From: Treponema sp.
GTDB taxonomy: Bacteria > Spirochaetota > Spirochaetia > Treponematales > Breznakiellaceae
DNA: 38,474 nt
Reading direction: 5' to 3'
Assembly: GCA_031286095.1 (NCBI GenBank)
Contig: JAITUY010000055.1
Location: 1-38,474, forward strand
Under the pieces are notes generated by a model. That model saw only the letters and a list, made by a program, of their open reading frames with translations, was not told the origin of the DNA and did not search any database. Position 1 is the first letter of the stretch; every line of letters begins with the position of its first letter. The position numbers and the translations under genes are program-made. Positions 1 to 8,390 of this stretch are shown one piece after another.

Positions 1-116
1 TCGGACTAAAGTCCGCGTTCGCAGGCTTATAGCCTGAAAAACCGCAAGACTGGTCAGCGTAGCTGACATGAGACAACCAACTCGAACCGAAGGTTCGCAG
101 TTGTCGAACAAGTCCA
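1..116. repeat. Family A modular hairpin repeat, copy 1 (cut by window edge)
   Basis: A chain of small palindromes: GGACTAAAGTCC, AGGCTTATAGCCT, GGTCAGCGTAGCTGACA and CGAACCGAAGGTTCG, closing with ACAAGTCCA at 108-116. The same modules recur near 16.07, 17.78, 21.71 and 35.21 kb, some in the opposite orientation. It lies just downstream of the proS stop, so its transcript could fold into several hairpins and act as a terminator. No coding potential is seen. Its left end is outside the window. Confidence 0.75.
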
Positions 117-128
117 TTGTAATTTAAC

Positions 129-1970
129 TTACAATTTCATTGTCCCGATTTCTTCCCGTATCCTTTCCGTAAGTTCCCCCGCAGACTTGTCTAAGTCTAT
201 CATGCGGTTTTCTTTCTCACCGCGCCTTTTAATTTCAACCTGCGGAACATTTTGCGATAAAGCCTTGTCGCCGATTACCACGCGCCAGGGAATGCCAGTA
301 AGATCGGCATCGTTGAATTTTACTCCCGGTCGCTCATTGCGGTCGTCAAGCAGAACTTCTATTCCGTTATGTGTCAGCTCGGCGGCGAGTTTGTCGGCGG
401 TTTCTTTCACCGCGCCGTCGTATTTAATCGGAACAATGATAACATGATACGGCGCGACTGAGACAGGCCAGATAATTCCCGCCTCGTCGTGATGTTCCTC
501 AATTACGGAGGCCAGTGTGCGGTCAACTCCGATGCCGTAACAGCCCATTGCCGGCATTTGGGTTTTGCCATTCTCATCAAGATAAGTTACGTTCATTGAG
601 CGCGTGTATTTGTAGCCAAGTTTGAAAATGTGTCCAAGCTCGTTGCCCATTTTTGTATATAGTTCGCCGCCGCATTGTGAACATAAGTCTCCGGCTTTTA
701 CTGTGCGGATGTCTTCAATAAGCCAGCCTTCAAAGTCGCGCCCGTAGGCGGCGTGCTTGTAGTGCAGGTCTTTCGCCAGCGCGCCTGTTACCGCATCATT
801 CATTCCCGTAACGGTATGATCGATAATAATAGGCAGTCCCGATAATCCTACGGGACCGGCAAAACCAACAGGCGCGTTTGTAAGGCGTGTAACATCGATG
901 TCATCTGCAAGGGTTACTTCGCTTGCTTTTAGAACGGATGCAAGTTTTACTTCGTTTACGTCGAGGTCGCCGCGGATTGCCACAGCGAAAAACGCCTGAG
1001 GATACACGGCGGGCGCGTCAGGCGATTGTTTTTTTCGCTCAATATTGGCGCAACCCGGGGCGGAGGAGATGTCCAGCTCAACATTGACGGCGCGATAAAT
1101 GAGTGTCTTTATAAAAGTTTGCGGTTCTGTTTTTAGAAAGGCGCAAAGTTCTTCTATTGTTTTTACGTTTGGAGTGTCTATTTTTTCGATTGGAGGAACA
1201 CTCACCGCGACAGCTTTTGCGGCTTCGGCGGAAGTCTGCGCCGTGAAATCATTTTTGCAGGCGGCTTTCTCGACATTGGCGGCATAGCCGCATTTTTTGC
1301 AGAGTATCAGCGTATTGTCGCCTATTTCGCTTTCTACCATAAATTCTTCCGAGCCGCTTCCGCCCATAGCGCCCGAATCGGCTTTTACAGGAATTACCGA
1401 AAGTCCGCAACGTTTGAAAATCTTGCGGTAAGCGCGTCCCATCGCCTGATATGTGTCGTCAAGACTTTTGTCGTCCGCGTGCCATGAGTAGGCGTCTTTC
1501 ATTACAAATTCGCGTCCGCGCATTACACCGTAACGCGGGCGTATTTCGTCGCGGAACTTGGTGTTGATTTGGTATAGCGCAAGCGGAAGCTGACGGTAAC
1601 TTGAAAGCTCATCGCGCACGGTTGCGGTAAAAACTTCTTCGGCAGTAGGGGAAACGACAAAATCATTATCAAGCCTGTTTTTTACCCTCAACATTGATTC
1701 GCCCATTGAATCCCATCTGCCTGATTCTTTCCATAATTCGCCAGGGACGACAACTGTCGGCTTTATCTCCAAAGCGCCGATAGCGTCCATTTCTTCGCGG
1801 ATAATTTGTTCCACTTTGCGGAAAGACCGCAATCCCAGAGGAAGGTAGGTAAAAAGCCCGTTTGCAAGTTTACGCAAAAGCCCCGCGCGGAACATGAGGC
1901 GGTGGCTTGCGATAACCGCATCCGACGGGACTTCGCGTAGAGTAGGTATAAAGGCGCTGGAATAGTTCAT
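129..1970 (-). CDS. proS: Prolyl-tRNA synthetase (bacterial type, with editing insertion)
   Basis: Class II aminoacyl-tRNA synthetase that charges tRNA-Pro in the cytoplasm. The 613-residue product has the bacterial ProS order. The N-terminal catalytic part carries SPTAEEVF and the motif 2 stretch FRDEIRPRYGVMRGREF. An insertion domain of the YbaK-like editing type follows (about residues 230-400). Motif 3 is MGCYGIGVDRTLASVIEEH, followed by the anticodon-binding domain (VAPYHVIIVPIKYDGA and onward). Two Cys pairs (CKKCG and CSQCG) flank the insertion. At 613 residues it is a little longer than the usual roughly 570. The ATG at 1970 has no strong Shine-Dalgarno site, but the N-terminus MNYSSAFIPTLREVPSDA matches the family start. 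It is monocistronic. Identity is secure. Confidence 0.97.
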   Translation of the reverse strand: MNYSSAFIPTLREVPSDAVIASHRLMFRAGLLRKLANGLFTYLPLGLRSFRKVEQIIREEMDAIGALEIKPTVVVPGELWKESGRWDSMGESMLRVKNRLDNDFVVSPTAEEVFTATVRDELSSYRQLPLALYQINTKFRDEIRPRYGVMRGREFVMKDAYSWHADDKSLDDTYQAMGRAYRKIFKRCGLSVIPVKADSGAMGGSGSEEFMVESEIGDNTLILCKKCGYAANVEKAACKNDFTAQTSAEAAKAVAVSVPPIEKIDTPNVKTIEELCAFLKTEPQTFIKTLIYRAVNVELDISSAPGCANIERKKQSPDAPAVYPQAFFAVAIRGDLDVNEVKLASVLKASEVTLADDIDVTRLTNAPVGFAGPVGLSGLPIIIDHTVTGMNDAVTGALAKDLHYKHAAYGRDFEGWLIEDIRTVKAGDLCSQCGGELYTKMGNELGHIFKLGYKYTRSMNVTYLDENGKTQMPAMGCYGIGVDRTLASVIEEHHDEAGIIWPVSVAPYHVIIVPIKYDGAVKETADKLAAELTHNGIEVLLDDRNERPGVKFNDADLTGIPWRVVIGDKALSQNVPQVEIKRRGEKENRMIDLDKSAGELTERIREEIGTMKL

Positions 1971-2087
1971 AATGGAAGTTTATCAATTTTTACTGATTAT
2001 GAAAACCACAGAGGGCTGTTGCAATTCAGTGATAATGTTCCCATCTGATAAGGTGCTTCTGTAGGAAGAAGCGACAGGGAGATTATA

Positions 2088-3278
2088 ATGGTAGAAAAAG
2101 AGCGGATTAGGAGCAAGATTAATGGTAAATCAAAGGCAAATGACATTGAAAGCGGGTTAAAATGCTAATCATAAGTACCGGAAATCAAAACGGTTATACC
2201 GCTTACAAGGGAAAAAGGGATGCCAGTCTGATACATGGAAATTACGGCAGGCATTTAAACAACAACGGCGGAAAAGGCGGTTCAGGCATACCGGAAACGA
2301 TACCGTTATTTTGGCCCGGCCTTTGCGGCGGAGAAGCTGAGCGAAATAGAAGGGATACCAATGAGCGTGAGTGTACTGAGGCGGAACCTCTAGTACTCTG
2401 TAACAGGTAAATGTTCACAATAACTTATTACCAGACATCCTCACGCAGAGGGCGCGGAGACGCAGAGGATCAAGGGTGATTAGCTATCTTGTATCCCTTT
2501 TATGTTGTTTTTCATTATAAGATAATAAAAAAGCATAGCGGGAAACGCGCAATTAGGTAACAAAGCGCAGTTCTCCGTGCCTTTGAGTCCTTTGCGACCT
2601 CTGCGTGAAAAAAAAAGTGTAGTTTTAGTTGTTACAGACTACTAGGAAGTGGGGATTGGAAGGGGTTGCTACAAAGCAAGGAGTACCGCAGTAGGCTGGA
2701 GCGGCGAGTATGCTTTGGCGAATTGGTACAATTTGACGGTAGCCATCATAAGTGGTTTGAAGGGCGCGGACAATCGTGCTGTTTAATAACGATGATAGAC
2801 AATGAAACGAACACCCGGTTGTCGCGTTTTTTTGAGGAAGAGACGATACTGGGGGTACAGGTGATAGCGGGGAACAGCCGGGTTGAACGGAATCACGGCA
2901 TAGATCACCTTGTGAAGGAACTCAGGCTTGCCGTTATTTCGACCATCTGTGAGGCTAACATGTTTTTGGAAAAAACCAACCTGCCTAAAATGAACCGGAA
3001 GTTTTCCCGTCCGGCGGCAAGACCGTAGGATGTCCATGTTCTGCCGGGAAATGTTAACTTAAAAGATATCATGCGTTTTGAATACGAACGACAGTCGCTA
3101 ACAATTATGCGGTTCGCTTTGAACCTGCCTGTTTCAAATACTTAAAACTAAAAAGCCGCTTCCACATCCTAAGGACAAAGTAACCATAAGAATATACCTT
3201 GATGGAAACCTGACTGTACTCTGGAAGGGAACTAAACTCCTTGTTAAGGAGTTAACCAAAATCCAAAAGGCGGCATGA
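2088..3278 (+). pseudogene. Decayed DDE transposase/integrase-core gene of an insertion sequence
   Basis: Remains of one transposase can be read across several frames. An N-terminal helix-turn-helix part starts at ATG 2088 behind GGGAG (MVEKERIRSKINGKSKAND). Then come a segment with DASLIHGNYGRH (near 2220), YFGPAFAAEKLSEIEGIPM in another frame (about 2310), the catalytic-core start CFGELVQFDGSHHKWFEG (about 2710), RVERNHGIDHLVKELRL (about 2890) and the C-terminus KLLVKELTKIQKAA ending at 3278. Several frameshifts, a roughly 70-codon deletion after FFEEETILG, and a MITE at 2391-2644 have destroyed it. The core with FDGSHHKW and later RVERNHG is typical of integrase-catalytic-core transposases common in treponemes. 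Clear terminal inverted repeats were not identified, so the element's ends are uncertain. It cannot make active protein. Confidence 0.85.
2391..2644. mobile_element. MITE inserted in the dead transposase (TA target duplication)
   Basis: Near-perfect 13-bp terminal inverted repeats, GTACTCTGTAACA (2393-2405) and TGTTACAGACTAC (2630-2642), have one mismatch. They sit between two copies of TA, each in the context CTAG. This is the pattern left by IS630/Tc1-type elements, which duplicate TA. The interior has no ORF. It carries two copies, in opposite orientation, of the CTCTGCG-rich repeat (about 2441-2474 and 2576-2608) seen again at 11,064-11,093. Removing it places the two transposase halves next to each other, with a residual 1-2 nt frame offset. 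Confidence 0.75.
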
Positions 3279-3370
3279 CCAAGAGGACATTTCTACAGGT
3301 CGTTGACATTACCCTTCCATGATACTTGACAGACAGAAAAAAAGATTTATTATTAAAAGCAGGAGAAGAT

Positions 3371-3820
3371 ATGCCAGATAAAATAACCGCAAGCGAGCCT
3401 TGGAAAAGTATGATAAATCACAATATTCTTATTGTTTGGGAACCCTCGTACAATTTAGGAATACCGATTGTTGACGAACAGCACAGAGGGATTGTTTCCA
3501 CAATTAATTCCCTTTGTTACGCAATACAGTACAGGCACGGCAATGAGATGCTCAGACCAGTGATAGGCATGGTTACGGAATATACCCGTATTCATTTTGA
3601 GATAGAAGAGGATTTTTTAAAAAAATGCGGCTATCCCAATTTGGAAGACCATCGTAAATTACACGAAGAACTGACAAATGCGCTGTCACACACAAGTCAT
3701 GACAGCATTTGGAATAAAGACCCCCAGGAGTTTCTGGAATTCTTAAAAAAATGGTGGATTAACCACATCTGTAAAGAAGACAGAGTATTCAGCCATTACC
3801 TTACAAAAAACAAGTCTTAA
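3371..3820 (+). CDS. Bacteriohemerythrin (oxygen-binding diiron protein)
   Basis: A cytoplasmic four-helix non-heme diiron protein that binds O2 reversibly, used for oxygen sensing, storage or detoxification. The product is 149 residues from ATG 3371, behind AGGAG with good spacing. An upstream TTG at 3326 would add 15 residues but has no better ribosome site. Iron-ligand motifs appear in family order: VDEQHRG (first His), HFEIEEDFLKKCGYP (His and Glu), HRKLHEEL (two His) and INHICKED (His and Asp). The N-terminal IVWEPSYNLGIPIVDEQH is the classic family opening. It stands alone between mobile-element debris. Related proteins act as chemotaxis receptors' sensory domains, but no other domain is attached here. 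Confidence 0.93.
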   Translation: MPDKITASEPWKSMINHNILIVWEPSYNLGIPIVDEQHRGIVSTINSLCYAIQYRHGNEMLRPVIGMVTEYTRIHFEIEEDFLKKCGYPNLEDHRKLHEELTNALSHTSHDSIWNKDPQEFLEFLKKWWINHICKEDRVFSHYLTKNKS

Positions 3821-4258
3821 AACTTCGCTGTTTTGTAAAGAGTAGGAATTTGCCCCCCAAAAATCTTTAATTGGGTAGTGTCTTTTGGCGGATTATTTGG
3901 ACTGGTAGTTTTATCTTGAATTTTGTCAGATTTTTAAAAGATAAATAACCGAAGGAGAGTCCTCCAATGCATAATAAAAGCCCACCTGCCGACATCGTCA
4001 AATTTAACTGGATTTATATATGTTTGGTAATTACCTGACAGTTCCCACGATACATATGGCTTTTAAATGGTGGTGTTTTTTCGAGCCTATCCTGTTTTTT
4101 GTGTAAATGGAAATCTCGATTTTTTTCCCATTACCATTTACACAAAATTTATGACAAGCCTAGCAGAAAAACTGCTGGAAATTTGATATTTCAAGAAGTA
4201 AAGAAAAATGGATAATCTATTTACACAAAAAATAGGATAGCTCCGTTTTTTTTCGCTT
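3821..4258. other. Gene-poor intergenic stretch
   Basis: No convincing gene. A 23-codon reading frame (ATG 3967 to TGA 4038, reading MHNKSPPADIVKFNWIYICL and so on) sits behind a good GAAGGAGAG site and could be the stump of a deleted gene. The right half is the MITE at 4087-4240. Confidence 0.5.
4087..4240. mobile_element. MITE-like element with IS256-like ends
   Basis: 24-bp terminal inverted repeats at 4087-4110 and 4217-4240 match at 22 of 24 positions, each containing TTTTTTGTGTAAAT. A third internal, inverted copy of the tip (CCATTTACACAAAA) is at 4134-4147. The TTTGTGTAAA tip resembles IS256-family termini. The 154-bp interior has no ORF. It abuts the 3' end of the BspA-FliF fusion gene. 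Confidence 0.6.
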
Positions 4259-5728
4259 TTATTCAAAATTATTAAGTACCGCTCCATACTGATCTGTAAT
4301 GATAATATTTTCGTCATGGAGATTCTCAATTGCGAGTTTAAGAAGTTTCTGAATACCCTCAATTTTTTTACGGTTTTTTGTTATGTCGCTTTCTGACTTG
4401 GGTATGATGATCGCACTTGCAGTTACTGGGGGTTGATTAGTCAGGAGAAATTCTTTTTTAGGCCATACGATATTGAGACTAACATCGTCAACGCCTTCAA
4501 TAGCCCTGATATGTTCAATTATCATCTGTCTTAGAGTCCATTGTAAATTAACATTGCGCTCAAGATCAGTAATTGTCCGGTTATCAAATATCTTCCATAA
4601 ATCTATATTTGAGGGAATAGGTCCCCCTTGATCAATATAGTAACTCATGCGTCGCGCTGTTCTGTTGTCAGGCCTGTAATCTGATACATGCTCAAGTACA
4701 ATCGTATCAAATGTTTCATAATTATCAAAACTTACATTTTCACAAACAGGTGTTTCAGTGTAAAATAGTGCTGATTTTGTCCATGTTTCACTTGATACGT
4801 TTCTCGTATATTTTCCAATGCCTTCAGAAAGATATTTGCTACGCAAATCGCCAAGAAATTGGAATGCACTATTATTGAAGTTATCCGAACTAATCGTTCC
4901 TTTAAATGTTACGCTAGTAAGGTTGGTACAACTGGAAAAAGCCCCTCTCCCAATGCTGGTAACTCCGCTACCTATGGTTAGGCTGACAAGGTTGGTGCAA
5001 TCCCGAAAAGCCATTTCTCCAACACTGGTAACGTTGTCTAGTATTATTAAGCGACTGGTATTTAAAGCGTCATTTCCAATGATGGTTACACTGGCAAGGT
5101 TTATACAACCCGAAAAAGAATCTCCAATACTGGTAACACTGTTGGGTATGGTTACATTGGTAAGATTGGTACAATCGGCAAAAGCGCTCCTTCCAATACT
5201 GATAGCACTGTTTGGTATGGTTAGGCTAGTAAGACTAGTACAACCAGCAAAAGTACCAGCTTCAATACTGGTAACACTGTCCGGTATGGTTACGCTGGTA
5301 AGATTGGTACAGTCCAAAAAAGCCCAACCCCCAATACTTGTAACACTGTCCGGTATGGTTATGCTGGTAAGATTAGTGCAACCGAAAAAAGCACCAAATC
5401 CAATACTGGTAACACTGTTGGGTATGGTTACGCTAGTAATGCTAGCGCATTCGGCAAAAGCTTCAAATCCAATACTGGTAACTGGAAGATTTTGTATACT
5501 TGGCGGAATACGAACATTCCTTTTTGAACCGATATATTTGGTAATAACTACCTCACCGCTTCTATTGGTATCCCAACCTACATAAAAATCACTCTTACTG
5601 TCATACTTTTGGATGTACTCGCTAATTGTGCTAATTGCGACAATAAGAGTAACAACGAATATAAGAGCAAGAACGCTTATTATCAGCATACTTTTTTTAA
5701 TATGACCTGTTTTATAAAAAAAATTCAT
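4259..5728 (-). CDS. BspA-type leucine-rich repeat protein fused to a FliF (M-ring) fragment
   Basis: A 489-residue chimera. Residues 14-36 form one hydrophobic anchor or uncleaved signal. From about 60 to 300 run some nine copies of the 23-residue BspA/LRR_5 repeat (core LTSVTIPNSVTSIG with AF and CTN), a family of surface adhesion and protein-binding repeats. Residues 357-489 are different. TARRMSYYID, DLWKIFD, TDLERNVN, GVDDVSLNIVWPKKEF, TASAIIIPKSESDITKNRKK and NIIITDQYGAVLN follow the ring-building domain of spirochete FliF, the flagellar MS-ring protein. The fusion stops (NNFE) where FliF would continue. The start has a strong GGAGGT site. Codon use and base content are AT-rich compared with the core genes. 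Function is unknown: an envelope-anchored repeat protein whose C-terminus could pack with, or derive from, the flagellar basal body. Confidence 0.85.
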   Translation of the reverse strand: MNFFYKTGHIKKSMLIISVLALIFVVTLIVAISTISEYIQKYDSKSDFYVGWDTNRSGEVVITKYIGSKRNVRIPPSIQNLPVTSIGFEAFAECASITSVTIPNSVTSIGFGAFFGCTNLTSITIPDSVTSIGGWAFLDCTNLTSVTIPDSVTSIEAGTFAGCTSLTSLTIPNSAISIGRSAFADCTNLTNVTIPNSVTSIGDSFSGCINLASVTIIGNDALNTSRLIILDNVTSVGEMAFRDCTNLVSLTIGSGVTSIGRGAFSSCTNLTSVTFKGTISSDNFNNSAFQFLGDLRSKYLSEGIGKYTRNVSSETWTKSALFYTETPVCENVSFDNYETFDTIVLEHVSDYRPDNRTARRMSYYIDQGGPIPSNIDLWKIFDNRTITDLERNVNLQWTLRQMIIEHIRAIEGVDDVSLNIVWPKKEFLLTNQPPVTASAIIIPKSESDITKNRKKIEGIQKLLKLAIENLHDENIIITDQYGAVLNNFE

Positions 5729-5782
5729 TTTCTACCTCCACTAACCATGAATGTTATTGCATGGTTTTCTTTAGTTATGTAA

Positions 5783-5814
5783 ACCCCTAAAAGCCTAACG
5801 TGGTTTTTAGAGGT
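5783..5814 (-). terminator. Stem-loop downstream of the transglutaminase-like gene
   Basis: The arms ACCCCTAAAAGCC (5783-5795) and GGTTTTTAGAGGT (5802-5814) pair with two mismatches around a 6-nt loop. The structure begins 11 nt after the stop of the minus-strand gene at 5825. There is no long T tract after it, so termination is plausible but not certain. Confidence 0.45.
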
Positions 5815-5824
5815 TCCATAATAT

Positions 5825-7234
5825 TTATTTTTTCTTTATTTCTTTAACCATTCTTCCCTTGTTATGATGAAATACCTTATATCCATAACCAATATTTGAA
5901 AAACGAAAGAGATGCTCATCAAAAGTAATATTTGACCAACCGTAGTCATCTGTTTGATATATTATTCCGGTTTCATGATTTATGTGTTCATTATCAAACC
6001 ATGTTAAATCAAAATACAATGTTCTACCGTCGTTTAGCTTTAGGACATTCCATGCGTGTCCAGGAGCTTCCCATAATTGAACAGAACTAACGCTATTCAA
6101 CTTTAACGCCTTAGACATAACTTCGTTTGCATAACCTGAACAAACAGCGTATCTTAGATTTGGAGTTCTTCTTACTGGGCCTCTATATCCGTTAAAATTT
6201 GCCCAGTCATATTCAATCTCTTTACAAAGTTTTTGAGCAAAATAAATAATCTCAGCAAAGGCAGGGTCATTTATAAGCATTATTTCAACTTTTTGTTTTT
6301 GTTCCCATTTAAATCGTAGTGTTTGATATTTTGCGTATTCGCCGTAAGTTTCAGATAGATTAGAAGACCCCCTGTAGGTGGCTTCCTGACCCCACGTTTT
6401 TAATTGTCCAGCGTCTGTATATCCTCTTGCGACAATATAAGACGCTTCCGCATGAACAGAATTATTGTCATTACCCCACCATAGGCTTAACTTTGGATTA
6501 ATCATAAAAGGTTTTTCCATTTTTTCTCTTGTAAAAGCTCTGTTCATAACCCAGTCTTTTACTTTTGGCGGAAATTGCGACAGATCGGCTCCATAGTAAT
6601 AGTATGGCTCTATTTCATAGTATATGTTAAGTGTTTTATTTGATATATTTTCAATAAAGATTGTTGTATCTGTTTGATTTGTATCGCTTGAAGTTATGTC
6701 TTTGTTATCTTCTAAAAGAATTGTTGTTGTGTTAGCTTGGCTTATACTGTCTAAAATTACATCTGATTTGTCTTTTGAAATGGGTGTTGTGTCTGTTTGG
6801 TTTGAAATGCTTAGAGTTGCATTTGATTTATTTCCCGAAGTCGTTTTTGTGCTGGTCTTGGTTGTACTATTTGAAGTTATGTTTGATTTGTTTTCCGAGG
6901 CGATTGTTATTATAGCGGCTTTTTTTATATTGTTTAAGTCAGCAATTAATTTGTTTCCTAAAGGTGTTTTTATGACAGTTTGACTTATTTTACTTGCAGA
7001 AATAAATCCAGATAAAAATCCAATAAAAACAGCCAATAATATTATAGCATTAATTTTTCCCGCTTTATGCTTTGAAAATAATAAAACAACAATAAAAATA
7101 AATGTCAGTACATAAGGGATAATGCCATATTTTGCTCCAAAATTTTTAAAAAATCTTAATATTATAAATACCCAAGTAATAATAATTAGTAATATTGGGG
7201 ATTTTTTATTATTATATTTATCTTTATTTTCCAT
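5825..7234 (-). CDS. Membrane-anchored transglutaminase-like (papain-fold) protein
   Basis: A 469-residue protein. Three hydrophobic segments (about 12-28, 38-53 and 62-80) anchor it. Residues 110-200 form a Ser/Thr/Asn/Lys-rich linker built from loose copies of a roughly 22-residue unit (NKSNIT, NQTDTT). The C-terminal domain carries a transglutaminase-core triad: Cys365 in CSGYANEV, His393 in PGHAWNVL and Asp409 in YFDLTWFD. Such domains act as proteases, amidases or crosslinking enzymes; the substrate cannot be told. The catalytic domain should lie outside the cytoplasmic membrane if the linker is periplasmic. The ribosome site is weak (AAGAAA). It lies in the AT-rich minus-strand envelope island and its neighbours give no pathway. 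Confidence 0.85.
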   Translation of the reverse strand: MENKDKYNNKKSPILLIIITWVFIILRFFKNFGAKYGIIPYVLTFIFIVVLLFSKHKAGKINAIILLAVFIGFLSGFISASKISQTVIKTPLGNKLIADLNNIKKAAIITIASENKSNITSNSTTKTSTKTTSGNKSNATLSISNQTDTTPISKDKSDVILDSISQANTTTILLEDNKDITSSDTNQTDTTIFIENISNKTLNIYYEIEPYYYYGADLSQFPPKVKDWVMNRAFTREKMEKPFMINPKLSLWWGNDNNSVHAEASYIVARGYTDAGQLKTWGQEATYRGSSNLSETYGEYAKYQTLRFKWEQKQKVEIMLINDPAFAEIIYFAQKLCKEIEYDWANFNGYRGPVRRTPNLRYAVCSGYANEVMSKALKLNSVSSVQLWEAPGHAWNVLKLNDGRTLYFDLTWFDNEHINHETGIIYQTDDYGWSNITFDEHLFRFSNIGYGYKVFHHNKGRMVKEIKKK

Positions 7235-7353
7235 AATTATAATTTCTTATCTTCAAGTAGTTGAGGGTTTTAAACCTTCAATATATAAGTCTTCAACTTG
7301 ATCGTACCATACTAGTCCTATTTATGAATAAATTTCTCCCTCTTGTTTTCTTT

Positions 7354-7767
7354 TTAGTTACCCTGCTTAAATGCCCAATAATTAAATCTTGTATTAGAGG
7401 TAAATTCACAATAAACGTTTAAAACTTGTCCTCCTTGTACAGGAAGTACTAAATAATCAAAAAAGATACTAATAAAGAACGTGTCTCCCACGATCGTATT
7501 AACGCGACTTAGAACTTTTTTAACAACTTCTATTTGGTCATTACTTAATTGTATATTAGGAGTAACTTTTCCAAGGATATGTTCCACTTCCATAGACATT
7601 TCCATGTTTTTACGATACTGTTCCAGCCCACAATACTTTCCCTTGCGTAACGGTGAAAGTACAGAAACATAATAAATTTTTTCGGATGTATAAATTGGTT
7701 CTTGTACTTGTGTAAACGCTACAGTTGCAAATAACAAGAACACTATAATAAAAATAATTCTTTTCAT
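7354..7767 (-). CDS. Small secreted protein, unknown function
   Basis: 137 residues from the ATG at 7767, chosen because TTAAGGAG sits just upstream and the next residues (MKRIIFIIVFLLFATVAFTQ) form a clean signal peptide. A longer frame starting at 7797 would put ten extra residues before it. The mature part (VQEPIYTSEKIYYVSVLSPL and onward) has no motif I recognise and a single Cys near the middle. A predicted export to the periplasm is the only functional statement the sequence supports. Confidence 0.7.
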   Translation of the reverse strand: MKRIIFIIVFLLFATVAFTQVQEPIYTSEKIYYVSVLSPLRKGKYCGLEQYRKNMEMSMEVEHILGKVTPNIQLSNDQIEVVKKVLSRVNTIVGDTFFISIFFDYLVLPVQGGQVLNVYCEFTSNTRFNYWAFKQGN

Positions 7768-7818
7768 AAGAAACTCCTTAAAAATTGTATTTTGCAAACC
7801 ATATTTCTGCCATAAACT

Positions 7819-8166
7819 TTATCTTTTTTTCCTACGTTGACGGATTGTATAAAACGCACTTGACTTTGAAATAATATCAAGAAGTGCATTTTTATCTAAA
7901 ACCAAAACATCTTCCATATCAAAATTCTTCAATATTGCTTCTGTAATATTTTTATTATCTTCGCGTTGTAGTTTTAATCCTTTGAGAAAACGAGTCTTCG
8001 TACCATCAGGATTTGTATATCCTTTAAAAAACAATGGAACTGTAATTTTAAAGAATCCTTTTATAGTAGGATCACAAAATTTGAACATATTTGTAATTAC
8101 TACGAATGCTGTTGCAAGAGTTGTAATTATTTCAGCTAATAATTTTATTATCTCAAGAACACACAT
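7819..8166 (-). CDS. Small membrane-associated protein, unknown
   Basis: 115 residues starting MCVLEIIKLLAEIITTLATA, with one N-terminal hydrophobic helix (about 4-27) and a second weaker one (about 38-50). A basic C-terminus (TIRQRRKKR) follows. GGAGGAAAT gives a strong ribosome site. The start lies inside the last codons of the 56-residue gene upstream (overlap 8148-8166, different frame), which suggests translational coupling. No family recognised. Confidence 0.65.
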   Translation of the reverse strand: MCVLEIIKLLAEIITTLATAFVVITNMFKFCDPTIKGFFKITVPLFFKGYTNPDGTKTRFLKGLKLQREDNKNITEAILKNFDMEDVLVLDKNALLDIISKSSAFYTIRQRRKKR

Positions 8167-8318
8167 ATTTCCTCCATAACATCCGTTTGAGCGGTAGAAT
8201 ACCTGTCAAGACATGCTGTCTGAACGGCTAAATCCTGAAGAAAATCTGTAAAATCATCAGCCGTGATTGTACTTATAAGAATTGAAAATAGTACGATAGC
8301 AAATACGTTTATTTTCAT
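8148..8318 (-). CDS. 56-residue secreted peptide, unknown
   Basis: A short frame with a signal peptide (MKINVFAIVLFSILISTITA, probable cleavage before DDFTDF). The mature part of about 36 residues has two Cys. AAGGAA lies upstream of ATG 8318. Its 3' end overlaps the start of the next minus-strand gene by 19 nt, so the two are probably co-translated. It is supported only by signal peptide, ribosome site and overlap; no homology is claimed. Confidence 0.55.
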   Translation of the reverse strand: MKINVFAIVLFSILISTITADDFTDFLQDLAVQTACLDRYSTAQTDVMEEICVFLR

Positions 8319-8390
8319 TAATTTCAAAATTCCTTATTTCTAATCATTCGATCCGTCTAAATTTTCTTGTCATATAACTTATCTCCATAA

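Noticed and set aside
2391-2644. Exact restoration of the transposase frame by removing the MITE
   Set aside because: On checking codon phase the two halves remain offset by 1-2 nt, so only adjacency, not frame, is restored.
4818-5585. Long plus-strand open frame opposite the BspA-FliF gene
   Set aside because: It mirrors the repetitive LRR codons, has no ribosome site, and its product is a periodic shadow.
5783-5814. GCCTAACG at 5,793-5,800 as an attC core
   Set aside because: It lies in the loop of a simple hairpin and has no L boxes around it.
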